The position numbers and the translations under genes were made by a program. This document shows, in pieces, positions 46,631-55,331 of a DNA stretch of 64,000 nucleotides. Origin of the DNA: Stenotrophomonas rhizophila (GTDB lineage: Bacteria; Pseudomonadota; Gammaproteobacteria; Xanthomonadales; Xanthomonadaceae); contig NZ_RJKV01000001.1 of the NCBI RefSeq assembly GCF_003751305.1, forward strand, positions 725,586 to 789,585, in the 5' to 3' direction. Every line of letters starts with the position of its first letter. Within the stretch, counting starts at the first letter, position 1. A model generated the notes under the pieces. That model was not told the origin of the DNA. It saw only the letters and a list, made by a program, of their open reading frames with translations, and did no database searches.

Positions 46631-47263
46631 TCAGCAGTCCTGGTCTTGACGGATGAGTGACTCGCGCAGCAGGTCGCGGTCCATCTCATCCACGGCGTTG
46701 CGGAGGTAGTCGATCTGCTGCCGGGTCAGACGGCACTGGTCCACCGTATAGCCCGGTGGCCATGCGCCGATCAGCTGGAAGATGCCGTGCACGGTCTGCT
46801 CCGGGGTCATCCCGGCCTTCATGCGGAAGCGCTGGGGTCTGGGCTGGAATGCCGGGTGTACCTCGCGGTCGCCCAGCGCACGCGGAACCAGCGAGGCGGC
46901 ATCGATACCGCTGCCTGTCAGCGAGCCCGGCACGCTCAGGTCCAACGCGGTGCGTGGCGCCTGCGGATCCACCGGCGCAGCATGCGATGTGATGGTTGGC
47001 GTGGCCACACGTGGCGCGGGCACACTCGGCGAGGCGGCGGGCTGCGGTATGGGGGGCGAGGGAGTCGCCGAGGGTGGGGGAGCCGGCGCAGGCAGCGGCC
47101 GCGGCAGCCAGTACACCGCCAGGCGGGCCTCCCCGGCGGTGCCGTTGGCGGCTGGTGAACGCAGCAGCACGCCCAGCATCAGCCCGTGTACAACGATCAC
47201 CACCACGATGGCGGCGGGCTGCGCCCAGTGCGAGGCGTTGGCACTCTTCCGTGAGGCTGACAT
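46631..47263 (-). CDS. Membrane-anchored proline-rich protein of unknown function
   Basis: A 210-residue protein with one N-terminal TM (about 17-37), a Pro/Ala/Ser-rich periplasmic linker (about 55-110), and a compact C-terminal domain (about 145-210) with two Cys. The overall plan recalls TonB or TolA, but no TonB C-terminal motif is present. Convergent with puuC (stops 6 nt apart). Function not recognised. Confidence 0.7.
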   Translation of the reverse strand: MSASRKSANASHWAQPAAIVVVIVVHGLMLGVLLRSPAANGTAGEARLAVYWLPRPLPAPAPPPSATPSPPIPQPAASPSVPAPRVATPTITSHAAPVDPQAPRTALDLSVPGSLTGSGIDAASLVPRALGDREVHPAFQPRPQRFRMKAGMTPEQTVHGIFQLIGAWPPGYTVDQCRLTRQQIDYLRNAVDEMDRDLLRESLIRQDQDC

Positions 47264-47436
47264 CCGGGACCGTCCTGGTGGGGTGACCGCGTTCAGACCC
47301 TGTGTCGCCGGGGAAGTTCCTGTCGGATGCGCAGGTCGCCGACCGGGTCACAGGCTGACAGTCTCGTCTGCAACCATCGCGGCAGGCATGGGGTGGGCGT
47401 GGCAGAATCCGGCAGCTGCCCTTTTCTGCGTACCCG

Positions 47437-48714
47437 ATGTCCACACCTGCTGTCGCCCCTGTCGTGAACTCTCCCCGCCGCATCCTGCTGGCGAGCCTGA
47501 TCGGCACCACCATCGAATTCTTCGATTTCTACATCTACGCCACCGCGGCGGTGCTGGTGTTCCCGCACCTGTTCTTCCCGGAGAGCAGCGATGGTGCGGC
47601 GATGCTGCAGTCGCTGGCGACCTTCGCGGTGGCCTTCATCGCGCGGCCGGTCGGCTCGGCGGTGTTCGGTCACTACGGTGACCGCATCGGGCGCAAGGCG
47701 ACGCTGGTTGCTGCGCTGCTCACGATGGGCATCTCCACCGTGGCGATCGGCCTGCTGCCCACGCATGCCAGCATCGGGCTGGTGGCACCTGCGCTGTTGG
47801 CGCTGTGCCGGTTCGGCCAGGGCCTGGGGCTGGGTGGCGAGTGGGGCGGGGCCGTGTTGCTGGCCACCGAGAATGCGCCCCCCGGCAAGCGCGCCTGGTA
47901 CGGCATGTTTCCGCAGTTGGGCGCACCGCTGGGCTTCCTGCTGTCGGCCGGTATCTTCCTGCTGCTGGGCCGTGCGATGAGCGACGCCGATTTCCTGCAG
48001 TGGGGCTGGCGCGTGCCGTTCCTGGCCAGTTCGCTGCTGGTCGGCATCGGCCTGTGGGTGCGCTTGAACATCCACGAGACTCCGCAGTTCCAGGCCGCGC
48101 TGGACCGCAACGAGCGGGTCAGGCTGCCGATGTGGACGGTGCTGCGCGAGCATCCGCTGACCTTGGTGCTGGGCACGTTGGGGGCGTTCGCCACCTTCGT
48201 GCTGTTCTACCTGATGACGGTATTCACCCTCGGCCATGGCACCACCGTGCTGGGCTACTCGCGCGAGCAGTTCCTGCTGCTGCAGATGGTCGGCATTCTG
48301 TTCTTCGCCGCGGGCATCCCGATCTCCGCGTTGTATGGTGACCGCTGGGGCACGCGCCGCACGATGATAGTGGCCAGCGGCCTGATCCTTGCCTTCGGCG
48401 TGGTGTTCGCGCCGCTGTTCCAGGCCGGCAGCCCGTGGCTCGTGCTCGGCTTCCTGTCGCTGGGTCTGTTCCTGATGGGCCTGACCTACGGCCCGTGCGG
48501 TACCTTCCTGGCCGAGATCTACCCGGTCCAGGTGCGCTATACCGGCGCCTCCTTGTCGTTCAACCTGGCCGGCATACTCGGTGCCGCGCCGGCGCCCTAT
48601 GTGGCGACGTGGCTGGCCGAACGCTACGGCCTGGTTGCGGTCGGCTACTACCTGTGCGTGACCGCACTGGTCACTATCGTCGCTTTGCTGGCGATGGGTC
48701 GGCGTCGACGCTGA
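47437..48714 (+). CDS. MFS transporter, metabolite:H+ symporter (MHS) family
   Basis: A 425-residue, 12-helix major-facilitator protein. The MHS-type N terminus is present (LIGTTIEFFDFYIYATAAVLVFP), with the loop 2-3 motif GHYGDRIGRK and GGEWGGAVLLA in helix 5. Family members carry proline/betaine, ketoglutarate, citrate or shikimate; the substrate cannot be chosen from sequence alone. Monocistronic. Confidence 0.9.
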   Translation: MSTPAVAPVVNSPRRILLASLIGTTIEFFDFYIYATAAVLVFPHLFFPESSDGAAMLQSLATFAVAFIARPVGSAVFGHYGDRIGRKATLVAALLTMGISTVAIGLLPTHASIGLVAPALLALCRFGQGLGLGGEWGGAVLLATENAPPGKRAWYGMFPQLGAPLGFLLSAGIFLLLGRAMSDADFLQWGWRVPFLASSLLVGIGLWVRLNIHETPQFQAALDRNERVRLPMWTVLREHPLTLVLGTLGAFATFVLFYLMTVFTLGHGTTVLGYSREQFLLLQMVGILFFAAGIPISALYGDRWGTRRTMIVASGLILAFGVVFAPLFQAGSPWLVLGFLSLGLFLMGLTYGPCGTFLAEIYPVQVRYTGASLSFNLAGILGAAPAPYVATWLAERYGLVAVGYYLCVTALVTIVALLAMGRRRR

Positions 48715-49176
48715 TCAGCGGAAGAACCGCTTGAGCGTGCGGCCCAGCCAACCGCCCTGCTGGTGCTCGCGCGCGAACTGGTTGAGGTGCTGTTTGACCT
48801 GCGGCGCGTAAGCCTTGTCATCGCCACGGATATGGTTGAACAGCCAGCGCGACAGCATCGTGCGCAGCTCTTCGGTGATGTCCTCGCCCGCCTTGAAGCG
48901 CAGCCGGTACTCGCTCACGCGCTTGCCGAAAATCTCGTGCACGCGCTTGTGCGCCGAGCAGAACGGATAGCCGGCTTCCTCCATCAGCTCTTCTTCGAAG
49001 GCGAAATGGGACATGGTGTAGTCCACCAGTTCGTCGATCACTTCGGCCACCGCCAGGCGCTCCAGGCTCTTCTGGGCGACGTGCAGGTGGTTGAGCATCT
49101 CCACGATGCGCATGTGCTGGTGATCGATGACATCGATACCGATGTTCAGATCGTCCTGCCAGACCAGAAGTGCCAT
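48715..49176 (-). CDS. Bacteriohemerythrin
   Basis: A 153-residue four-helix oxygen-binding protein with the complete di-iron ligand set: His21 in DHQH, His57 and Glu61 (HFAFE), His76 and His80 (HKRVH), and His115 and Asp120 (HIRGDD). It binds O2 and could supply, store or sense it. The next gene upstream in the same direction is a two-receiver diguanylate cyclase. Its last base touches the MFS stop region. Confidence 0.93.
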   Translation of the reverse strand: MALLVWQDDLNIGIDVIDHQHMRIVEMLNHLHVAQKSLERLAVAEVIDELVDYTMSHFAFEEELMEEAGYPFCSAHKRVHEIFGKRVSEYRLRFKAGEDITEELRTMLSRWLFNHIRGDDKAYAPQVKQHLNQFAREHQQGGWLGRTLKRFFR

Positions 49177-49246
49177 GGTGCGTTCCCCGCGCTGTTCAAC
49201 TGGGGGCGACTCTAGGCACTCGATCCGACGGCCGCGTTGATCTGGA

Positions 49247-50650
49247 TCAAAGCACCGGTTCGGGCTCGCGGGTGAGCGCGCTCGTAGCGACGGTCGCGCA
49301 GTGGACCCGGTTGCGGCCGCCGGCCTTGGCCAGGTACAGCTGACGGTCGGCTTCGGAGATCAGACGGTGCAGCGAGTCGTGCTGCGGGCGAAGGCAGCAC
49401 AGGCCGATGCTGACGGTCATGCGCAGCGTGGCATGGCCGACGTCCACCGCCAGCGCCGCGATGGCCTGGCGCAGCTGTTCGAAGTACGCCACGGCCCGTT
49501 CGGTGTCCAATCCCGGCACCAGCAGGCAGAACTCCTCACCGCCGAACCGCGCGATCAGATCTTCATGGCGGGCATGGCCCGCCACCGCGGCGGCCACCGC
49601 ACGCAGCGCATCGTCGCCGGCCTCGTGGCCGTGGGTATCGTTGATGTGCTTGAAGTGGTCGATGTCGATCATCGCCACCGCCACCTGCTCGCCGTCCAGC
49701 TGCAGCTGCGGCAGCTGGCGCTGGCTCTGCTCCAGGAAGCAGCGCCGGTTGGGCAGGCCGGTCAGGAAATCGCGGGTGGCCAGGTCCTGCAGCGTACCGA
49801 TCAGCTCGAGCTGGTCCACGTTCTGCGACACGCGGCAGAAGAACTCCTCGCGTGAGAAGGGCTTGCGCAGGAAGTCATTGGCACCGTTCTTGAGGAAGCG
49901 CGGGATCAGCGACGGATCGGAGTTGCCGGAAATCCCGATCACCGCGAGTTTGTCGCGCGACCGCATCGTACGCAGGCGACGGGTGAACTCCACGCCCTCC
50001 ATGCCGGGCATTTCCTGGTCGACCACCGCCAGCCGGATGGCCGGGTGCGCCTCGATCGCCTTGAGTCCCTCGGCGCCGTCGGCGGCTTCGTAGACATCAT
50101 GGCCGTACATGCGCAGCAGCGAGGCTGCGTACATCCGCGCCGACATCGAATCATCCACGACCAGCGCGGCGATGCGCCGGTTGCGCTCCAGCCGCTGCAC
50201 CAGCCACACCAGATAGTCGATGCTGCCAGGGGTGTTCTTGAGCACGTAATCGATGATCTGCTGCTGCAGCACGCGCTTGCGCAGGTCCTCGTCGTATACG
50301 CCGCTGACCACCACCGTGCGCAGGCCGCGCGAGAGGAAGTAGTCCACCACGGTGTCGCGGTCGCCATCGGCCAGCACCAGCCCGGTCAGCACCAGGAACC
50401 AGCCCTGTTCCTCATCCAGCAACCGCCCGGCCTCGGACAGGCTGGTCGCCACCGAGACCGGCAGCTCCAGCCGCTGCTCGATCGCCTCGCGCAGCATGCT
50501 GGTGAACGTCCGCGAGTTTTCCACCAGCAGGATCCGCTGGGGCAGGGCATCACCGGGGTCGCTGAGAACAGCGCCCTGCAACAGTGCCGGCATGAGGCGT
50601 ACGCTCGGTTCCGAGGGGGTCGGGACAGATAGCGGCGGTTTCACACGCAA
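49247..50650 (-). CDS. PleD-like response regulator diguanylate cyclase with one degenerate receiver
   Basis: A 467-residue soluble protein: receiver 1 (about 37-155), receiver 2 (about 160-280) and GGDEF (about 300-455). Receiver 2 has DDSMSARM and the phospho-Asp segment VVDQEMPG. Receiver 1 has LVENSRT and [12 protein letters not shown], where the phospho-acceptor Asp position is Thr, so it cannot be phosphorylated normally. The cyclase site is GGEEF with an I-site RHED five residues upstream. The layout suggests receiver 1 is a dimerisation or adaptor module, as in PleD. Confidence 0.9.
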   Translation of the reverse strand: MRVKPPLSVPTPSEPSVRLMPALLQGAVLSDPGDALPQRILLVENSRTFTSMLREAIEQRLELPVSVATSLSEAGRLLDEEQGWFLVLTGLVLADGDRDTVVDYFLSRGLRTVVVSGVYDEDLRKRVLQQQIIDYVLKNTPGSIDYLVWLVQRLERNRRIAALVVDDSMSARMYAASLLRMYGHDVYEAADGAEGLKAIEAHPAIRLAVVDQEMPGMEGVEFTRRLRTMRSRDKLAVIGISGNSDPSLIPRFLKNGANDFLRKPFSREEFFCRVSQNVDQLELIGTLQDLATRDFLTGLPNRRCFLEQSQRQLPQLQLDGEQVAVAMIDIDHFKHINDTHGHEAGDDALRAVAAAVAGHARHEDLIARFGGEEFCLLVPGLDTERAVAYFEQLRQAIAALAVDVGHATLRMTVSIGLCCLRPQHDSLHRLISEADRQLYLAKAGGRNRVHCATVATSALTREPEPVL

Positions 50651-50814
50651 CTTTAGGGGGGAGGGGGTGCTGCGTACTGTCGCAGCCTCGGCCCGGGTGC
50701 CCAGCGGACCGTCTTGCTGCGCCGGCGGCTCAGGCGGCCCGTGTTGATAGATGGATGGCCGCTTACGGTTACTATCGCTGAAGTTCCCCTCAACGTTTTA
50801 ATCAGGAGGTAAAT

Positions 50815-51252
50815 GTGCGCATTCCAAGGATTGTGGGTGTTGTGGGTATCGTGATTCTCGCGTCGGTTCCGATGGTTGGCATGGCGCAGTCAGATGATCA
50901 CGGAGTCAAACTGGCGAAACGCGGGTTGGGACAGACGCAGCCATTGGCAGCGAATCTTAGCCAGGATTCAAATTGGCTGGTATATGGATTCGAGCGTGAA
51001 GGAATCACGTATTACCAGGTGAACGACCTTGCCGGCCGCGTGCACGTGATCATCGGAAATGCAGATGGCGTGTTCTGGGCATTGCCGGCTGGCGATGTTC
51101 CCGCGCGAGTGTCACTGCCGACGCTGCGCGTCCAGCCGCCGAGAGGCGCGAGGCGCTCCGAGGTGTACCGCGGCCCGCGCTTCTCGCTGGTGCTTTACGG
51201 GAGCGGCACTGATGCAGTCTGGTCGGTCGAGCCAGTGAACGGCAGCAACTAG
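50815..51252 (+). CDS. Small secreted protein of unknown function
   Basis: A 145-residue protein with a signal peptide (about 1-24, VGMAQ) and a beta-rich mature part with two aromatic-rich strands (WLVYGFEREGITYYQV, FSLVLYGSG). It starts with GTG at 50815 behind a strong AGGAGG at 50804-50809. The overlapping ATG two bases earlier leads only to a short frame. Base composition is clearly lower in G+C than the surroundings. No function recognised. Confidence 0.75.
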   Translation: MRIPRIVGVVGIVILASVPMVGMAQSDDHGVKLAKRGLGQTQPLAANLSQDSNWLVYGFEREGITYYQVNDLAGRVHVIIGNADGVFWALPAGDVPARVSLPTLRVQPPRGARRSEVYRGPRFSLVLYGSGTDAVWSVEPVNGSN

Positions 51253-51332
51253 GCCATCTGCAGCAGCATCAGGTGGAGTTTCATTGCCGCCTGGCGCACG
51301 ACCTAATCTAGGCCTCAGTTGATGGCTCCGTG

Positions 51333-51364
51333 GTAGGCCTGCAGGTGATGCACTCACCTGCAGG
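51333..51364 (+). repeat. GTAG-headed hairpin after the small secreted gene
   Basis: GTAG and one G are followed by a perfect 11-bp stem CCTGCAGGTGA/TCACCTGCAGG with a TGCAC loop. It belongs to the GTAG family but has another core. It lies in the 214-nt gap between the convergent secreted-protein and MASE1 genes. Confidence 0.7.
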
Positions 51365-51466
51365 TTCACGCTGCGGGGATATTCGCAGCTCACCCGCTGT
51401 TTCTCCAATGCAACTGTTCCGCTGTGTTCGTCTGAAAGGCGATTGATCCGCCGAGTCCGCAGGATG

Positions 51467-53077
51467 TCAGGTCAATGCCTGACTACTGCCGCGATCCGTC
51501 GTCTTAACGTATTCAACCGGGCTGCTATGCGCGGCGTCATGGGGATCGGTTCGCGGCATTTCCAGAAGCACCATCCTGACCCGATTGCGACGGCACTGCA
51601 CAACACCGCCATAGGCAAGGGCTCGCCCCGCGAGACGTTCAACCGCCATGGACATGGTGGTTTCGGAAAGCGCATATGCGGCATCCAGCAATGCCACGGT
51701 GACTACGATTCCCCGATATCGCCCAAACCGTCCGCAGCGTGCGCGTACCTGGATCTGACCCGACTCAGTCTCCAGCAACAGTGTCACGGCGTCGGTCATC
51801 GCACGGTAGGCAGCCAATTGCAGGCCAATACTCAATTGGCACGGATCCCCCTCCAGCCGGGGGCGGGTGACGCGATGGGTCAGCTCCCACGCTTCGCGTA
51901 CGCCGCCAGCCTGCAGAGCAACATACAGGCCAAGGTGATCCAGGGCTGTCGGATAGACCATGCTGGTCTGCGCACGGAATTGCCGCGAATGCACGACAGC
52001 TGTGTGGAGTAATCCTCCGGCGATCTCGTGGTGCCCCTGCAGCTTCAGCCAGTTCACAACTTCATTGAGGGAGATGTCCATGCCATCCCCGATCTTTCTC
52101 AAGTCAAGAGCGCGTTCGCGAAGCCCCATTTCGCTTGCCACATGAGAGTTTCTAGCCAATTTGATCGCGTTCTTCTCGCCGTCGTCGCGAATCTTGTAGT
52201 GGTGGTAGTAGTACGTGATGCGTGAGCCGAGGACCAGCAGTGCGACGCCCGTGATGGCCATGATCAGCTGCGTTGTAAAGGCATGAGGATCGAAAGACGA
52301 TGGGTAAGGCTTAGGCGTAGTAAGGCCGATGATGAGGTTCAGCACCGGTACCGCGATGGCAGCACCACGCCAACCTAATATGCACGTCAGCGCGATGGCT
52401 GGAAGCGCCATCAGCACCTGGAGGCTGGTTCTCGCGGTCGCTGAATCGGCAGGGAGGAACGCCGCAGAAACACCCAGTAACATCATCAGTCCGAGTGCCA
52501 TGCCCGTAGGCTTGAGAAATCCCGCCGCCCAGTCGGACTCACTGCGCCGCCGTACCCAAAGCAATGCAAGGGGGGCTACCGTCAATATGCCGATGAAGTC
52601 GCCGACTGCGTATCGCGCTACAGTCGCGACAAAGGCGTTGTCCGGTGGTGTCGGCCAAAGGAACTGCGAAAAACTGCGGTTTAGCAGAGAAATGGCGACT
52701 GCGGAGGATGCTGCGACGGAAATCAGCCATACGTTTGTCGTCGCTGCGATCATCTTGCGATGCAGGTGCACGATCAGCGCCACGATGGGCATCAAGAAAG
52801 CGGAGGCAAAAATGACCCAAGCCTTGCCGTACTTGTCCACCATCGGGTAGCGCAGCTGTGCGAAGTAGGCATATTCGCCGAGGATCAGGTAAGGCCACAG
52901 CCGCGGAGGGCACAGCAGCACCGCGGCGACACGTATGCCTGCTGGCAGGTAGAACTGATCAAGGGAAACTTGACGTGCGCCCCAGCACGCGAATGCATAG
53001 ATGACGGCAAGGGCAAGCCCGATCGGCTCGATGCGCAGATTCAACTGAAGTCCATTTTTCCACCATTCTCCTCGCAC
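51467..53077 (-). CDS. MASE1 membrane-sensor protein with a degenerate kinase-like C terminus
   Basis: A 536-residue protein with an eight-helix MASE1 sensor domain (about 15-300; LPAGIRVAAVLL, YAVGDFIGILTVAPLALLW, LGWRGAAIAVP). The cytoplasmic part (about 310-536) has the layout of a histidine kinase. However, the H-box has no His in a kinase context, and the ATPase N box (YRAMTDAVTLLL) lacks the essential Asn. No G1/G2 glycine motifs are visible. It may be a signal-binding or scaffold protein. The gene lies in a lower-G+C patch. Confidence 0.8.
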   Translation of the reverse strand: MRGEWWKNGLQLNLRIEPIGLALAVIYAFACWGARQVSLDQFYLPAGIRVAAVLLCPPRLWPYLILGEYAYFAQLRYPMVDKYGKAWVIFASAFLMPIVALIVHLHRKMIAATTNVWLISVAASSAVAISLLNRSFSQFLWPTPPDNAFVATVARYAVGDFIGILTVAPLALLWVRRRSESDWAAGFLKPTGMALGLMMLLGVSAAFLPADSATARTSLQVLMALPAIALTCILGWRGAAIAVPVLNLIIGLTTPKPYPSSFDPHAFTTQLIMAITGVALLVLGSRITYYYHHYKIRDDGEKNAIKLARNSHVASEMGLRERALDLRKIGDGMDISLNEVVNWLKLQGHHEIAGGLLHTAVVHSRQFRAQTSMVYPTALDHLGLYVALQAGGVREAWELTHRVTRPRLEGDPCQLSIGLQLAAYRAMTDAVTLLLETESGQIQVRARCGRFGRYRGIVVTVALLDAAYALSETTMSMAVERLAGRALAYGGVVQCRRNRVRMVLLEMPRTDPHDAAHSSPVEYVKTTDRGSSQALT

Positions 53078-53547
53078 CGGCTCCCCCTGTTCGTGCCGTC
53101 AACGTCCCTGTGTATCAATGCCGCGATCAGATTGGACGGTATATATCCGCGCCGGATTATGCAATTACGAAAGTGGCCGGGCGTGATGGCGACCACAGCG
53201 TCTGAGTTCACGCGCCGGCATGTGCCGCGCTCATAGGCGTGACACATATCTCATTTTTTTATGAAACTCTTCACGCTCGTCGTTGGGGGGCGTACTTGAG
53301 CTGCGCCGCGGACACGCAGACGATTCCCAGTGGTCGAGGCATGCCCATTTCAGCCACTGCAGGCCTTGATATGACGCATTCTCCCCACGTCGTTGCGCTG
53401 TGACGCGCGGCGTGCTCAGCAAGCGGGGGCGCTCCACACGGTCTGCTAGCACTGCCTGTTCTGGAGCTGCCCGGTAACGGAGCGCCCGCTTTCAGATGTC
53501 GCGCCGTGTCTCACTTTACCCGTGGTCGCCGAATGCCTCCTAAGCCC
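53078..53547. other. Long intergenic stretch without a credible gene
   Basis: About 470 nt between the MASE1 gene and puuB. Short open frames exist in several phases but none has a ribosome site with coding character. The part near 53240-53270 is A+T-rich (TTTTTTT run) and could hold the MASE1 promoter. I see no RNA gene or repeat. Confidence 0.6.
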
Positions 53548-54834
53548 TCACCACAACGCGTCCCGAAGCTTGTACCAGGACATCGCCGCCACCAGTAGCG
53601 GGGTCCGCAGCATTCGCCCGCCAGGGAACGGCCGGTGCGGAATGCGTTCAAACACATCCAGGCGCTCGGCCTGCCCGGCGATGGCCTCGGCCAGCACCTG
53701 CCCGGCCAGCCCGGCAGCGGCTACGCCATGGCCCGAGAAGCCCTGCGCGAAATAGACATTCGGGGTCAGCCGGCCCCAGTGCGGGGCACGGTTGCGGGTG
53801 ATGTCGACATAGCCGCCCCAGACGTACTCCAGCTCCACATCGGCCAGCTGCGGGAACACCGCGCGCATGCGCCGGGTCATGACCCCGCGCAGGCCCGGCG
53901 GGGGCAGCGCGGAGTAGCTGGCCTGGCCGCCGAACAGCAGGCGGTGGTCGCGGCTCAGCCGGAAATAGTCCAGCGCCCAGCTGACATCGGCCACAGCCAT
54001 GTCATTGCGGATCAGGGACTGTGCCCGCGCCTGCCCGAGCACCGCACTGGCGCCGATATAGGTGCCGACCGGCATGATCCGCGATTCCAGCTCCGGCGCG
54101 ATGCCTTCCAGCCAGGCATTGCCGGCGATCACCACGTGGTCGGCGGTTACCGTACCGTGCGCGGTGCGCAATTGCGGCCGCGCGCCACGGATCAGCTGCA
54201 GGACCGGGGACTGCTCGTGGATCACCGCCCCGGCACTCTCGGCCGCGCGGGCCAGGCCCTGTGCGTAAGCCAGGGGATGCAGATGCCCGCTGTGAGGGTC
54301 GAACATGGCCCCGCGGTAGCGCGGGCTGTCCAGCTCTTGGCGCAGTTGCGCGCGGTCCCACCATTGCAGGGGATAGTCGTAGCGCTGTGCCAGATCGATC
54401 AGCCCGGCGCGCAGCATGCGCTCCTGGCGGGGCTTGATCGGCACGCTGGCGTGGCCGTCGCGCCAGTCGCAGTCGATCTGATGCCGGGCGATGCGGTCGC
54501 GCAGCAGGCGCATGCCGTCGCGCGAAAAGTCGAACAGCGCCCTCGCGTCCTCGGCGCCGACCAGGTCTTCAAGCGTGTCCACTTCGCAGCCATAGCCGAC
54601 GATGGCCTGACCCCCGTTGCGCCCGGAGGCGCCCCAGCCGACCCGGTGGGCCTCCAGCAGCACGACGCGATAGCCGCGCTCGGCCAGGGTCAGTGCGGCG
54701 GACAGACCGGTGTAGCCGGCGCCGAGCACGCAGACGTCGGCGGTCGTGTCACCGGTCAGTGGCTGGCGCAGAGCGACCGCTGGCACGCTGTCGGCGTACC
54801 AGCTGGGCGCATGCGTCTCGCCGGCAGCGGTCAT
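53548..54834 (-). CDS. puuB: Gamma-glutamylputrescine oxidase (PuuB-type FAD enzyme)
   Basis: A 428-residue flavoprotein of the DAO family (E. coli PuuB 426). The FAD dinucleotide motif is VCVLGAGYTGLSAALTLAERG, followed by ASGRNGGQ, and near the C terminus WGGYVDITRNRAPHWG and GFSGHGVAAAGLAG. It oxidises gamma-glutamylputrescine to the aldehyde, NH3 and H2O2. An earlier in-frame ATG at 54891 is less likely because the family starts close to HAPSWYADSV. Divergent from the puuD remnant and puuA. Confidence 0.9.
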   Translation of the reverse strand: MTAAGETHAPSWYADSVPAVALRQPLTGDTTADVCVLGAGYTGLSAALTLAERGYRVVLLEAHRVGWGASGRNGGQAIVGYGCEVDTLEDLVGAEDARALFDFSRDGMRLLRDRIARHQIDCDWRDGHASVPIKPRQERMLRAGLIDLAQRYDYPLQWWDRAQLRQELDSPRYRGAMFDPHSGHLHPLAYAQGLARAAESAGAVIHEQSPVLQLIRGARPQLRTAHGTVTADHVVIAGNAWLEGIAPELESRIMPVGTYIGASAVLGQARAQSLIRNDMAVADVSWALDYFRLSRDHRLLFGGQASYSALPPPGLRGVMTRRMRAVFPQLADVELEYVWGGYVDITRNRAPHWGRLTPNVYFAQGFSGHGVAAAGLAGQVLAEAIAGQAERLDVFERIPHRPFPGGRMLRTPLLVAAMSWYKLRDALW

Positions 54835-55124
54835 GCCGGGCACCGGCAGAAGGAGGGGAGGACAACAATCATGGACAGAGCATGCCAGCAACCGGCGCGC
54901 GGGACAGGGGGCAGTCTGTCGCAGCCACTGCCGCCGGCATGTGACGGATCATGCGCCGCCGATGTGGGGTCGTGTTGCGCAGGGTCTGCGCGCGGGGGTA
55001 ACGTGATCGCAGGTCATCCGAGCATGACGCATGGTCTCGCCCCCTTGGGGCGGCCTGCCCACCGACAGGACGATGCTTGGCCTTCACCGCATTGGCCGGG
55101 CCGCCGAGCTGGCCAGGCAACCGC

Positions 55125-55331
55125 CAGGATCGCTTGGCCGAGGGCACGCAGATCAAGGCCGTCGCCGAGGATGGCCTGATCGAAGCCGCCCGCAGCACCG
55201 CGCATCGTTTCGCGCTCGGCGTGCAGTGGCATCCGGAGTGGCGGGTGGCTGGCAATCCGTTCTATCACAGCATTTTTCACGCTTTCGGCGATGCTTGTCG
55301 CCGCAACTCTCTTACAGCAGACCGGTCATGA
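55125..55331 (+). pseudogene. puuD: 3' remnant of puuD (gamma-glutamyl-GABA hydrolase)
   Basis: About 67 codons matching only the C-terminal end of class I amidotransferase-like PuuD/peptidase C26 proteins: RLAEGTQIKAVAEDGLIEAA, then FALGVQWHPEW, then FHAFGDACRR. The His and Glu of the catalytic triad (HPE) remain. The nucleophile Cys loop and about two thirds of the protein are absent, and the roughly 290 nt before it, up to puuB, contain no PuuD motif. Its TGA overlaps the puuA ATG by 4 nt, preserving the old operon junction. A 5' deletion is the simplest reading. Confidence 0.85.

Noticed and set aside
53041..53452. Short minus-strand frames of 68 and 73 codons before the MASE1 gene
   Set aside because: No ribosome site, no coding bias and no recognisable content.
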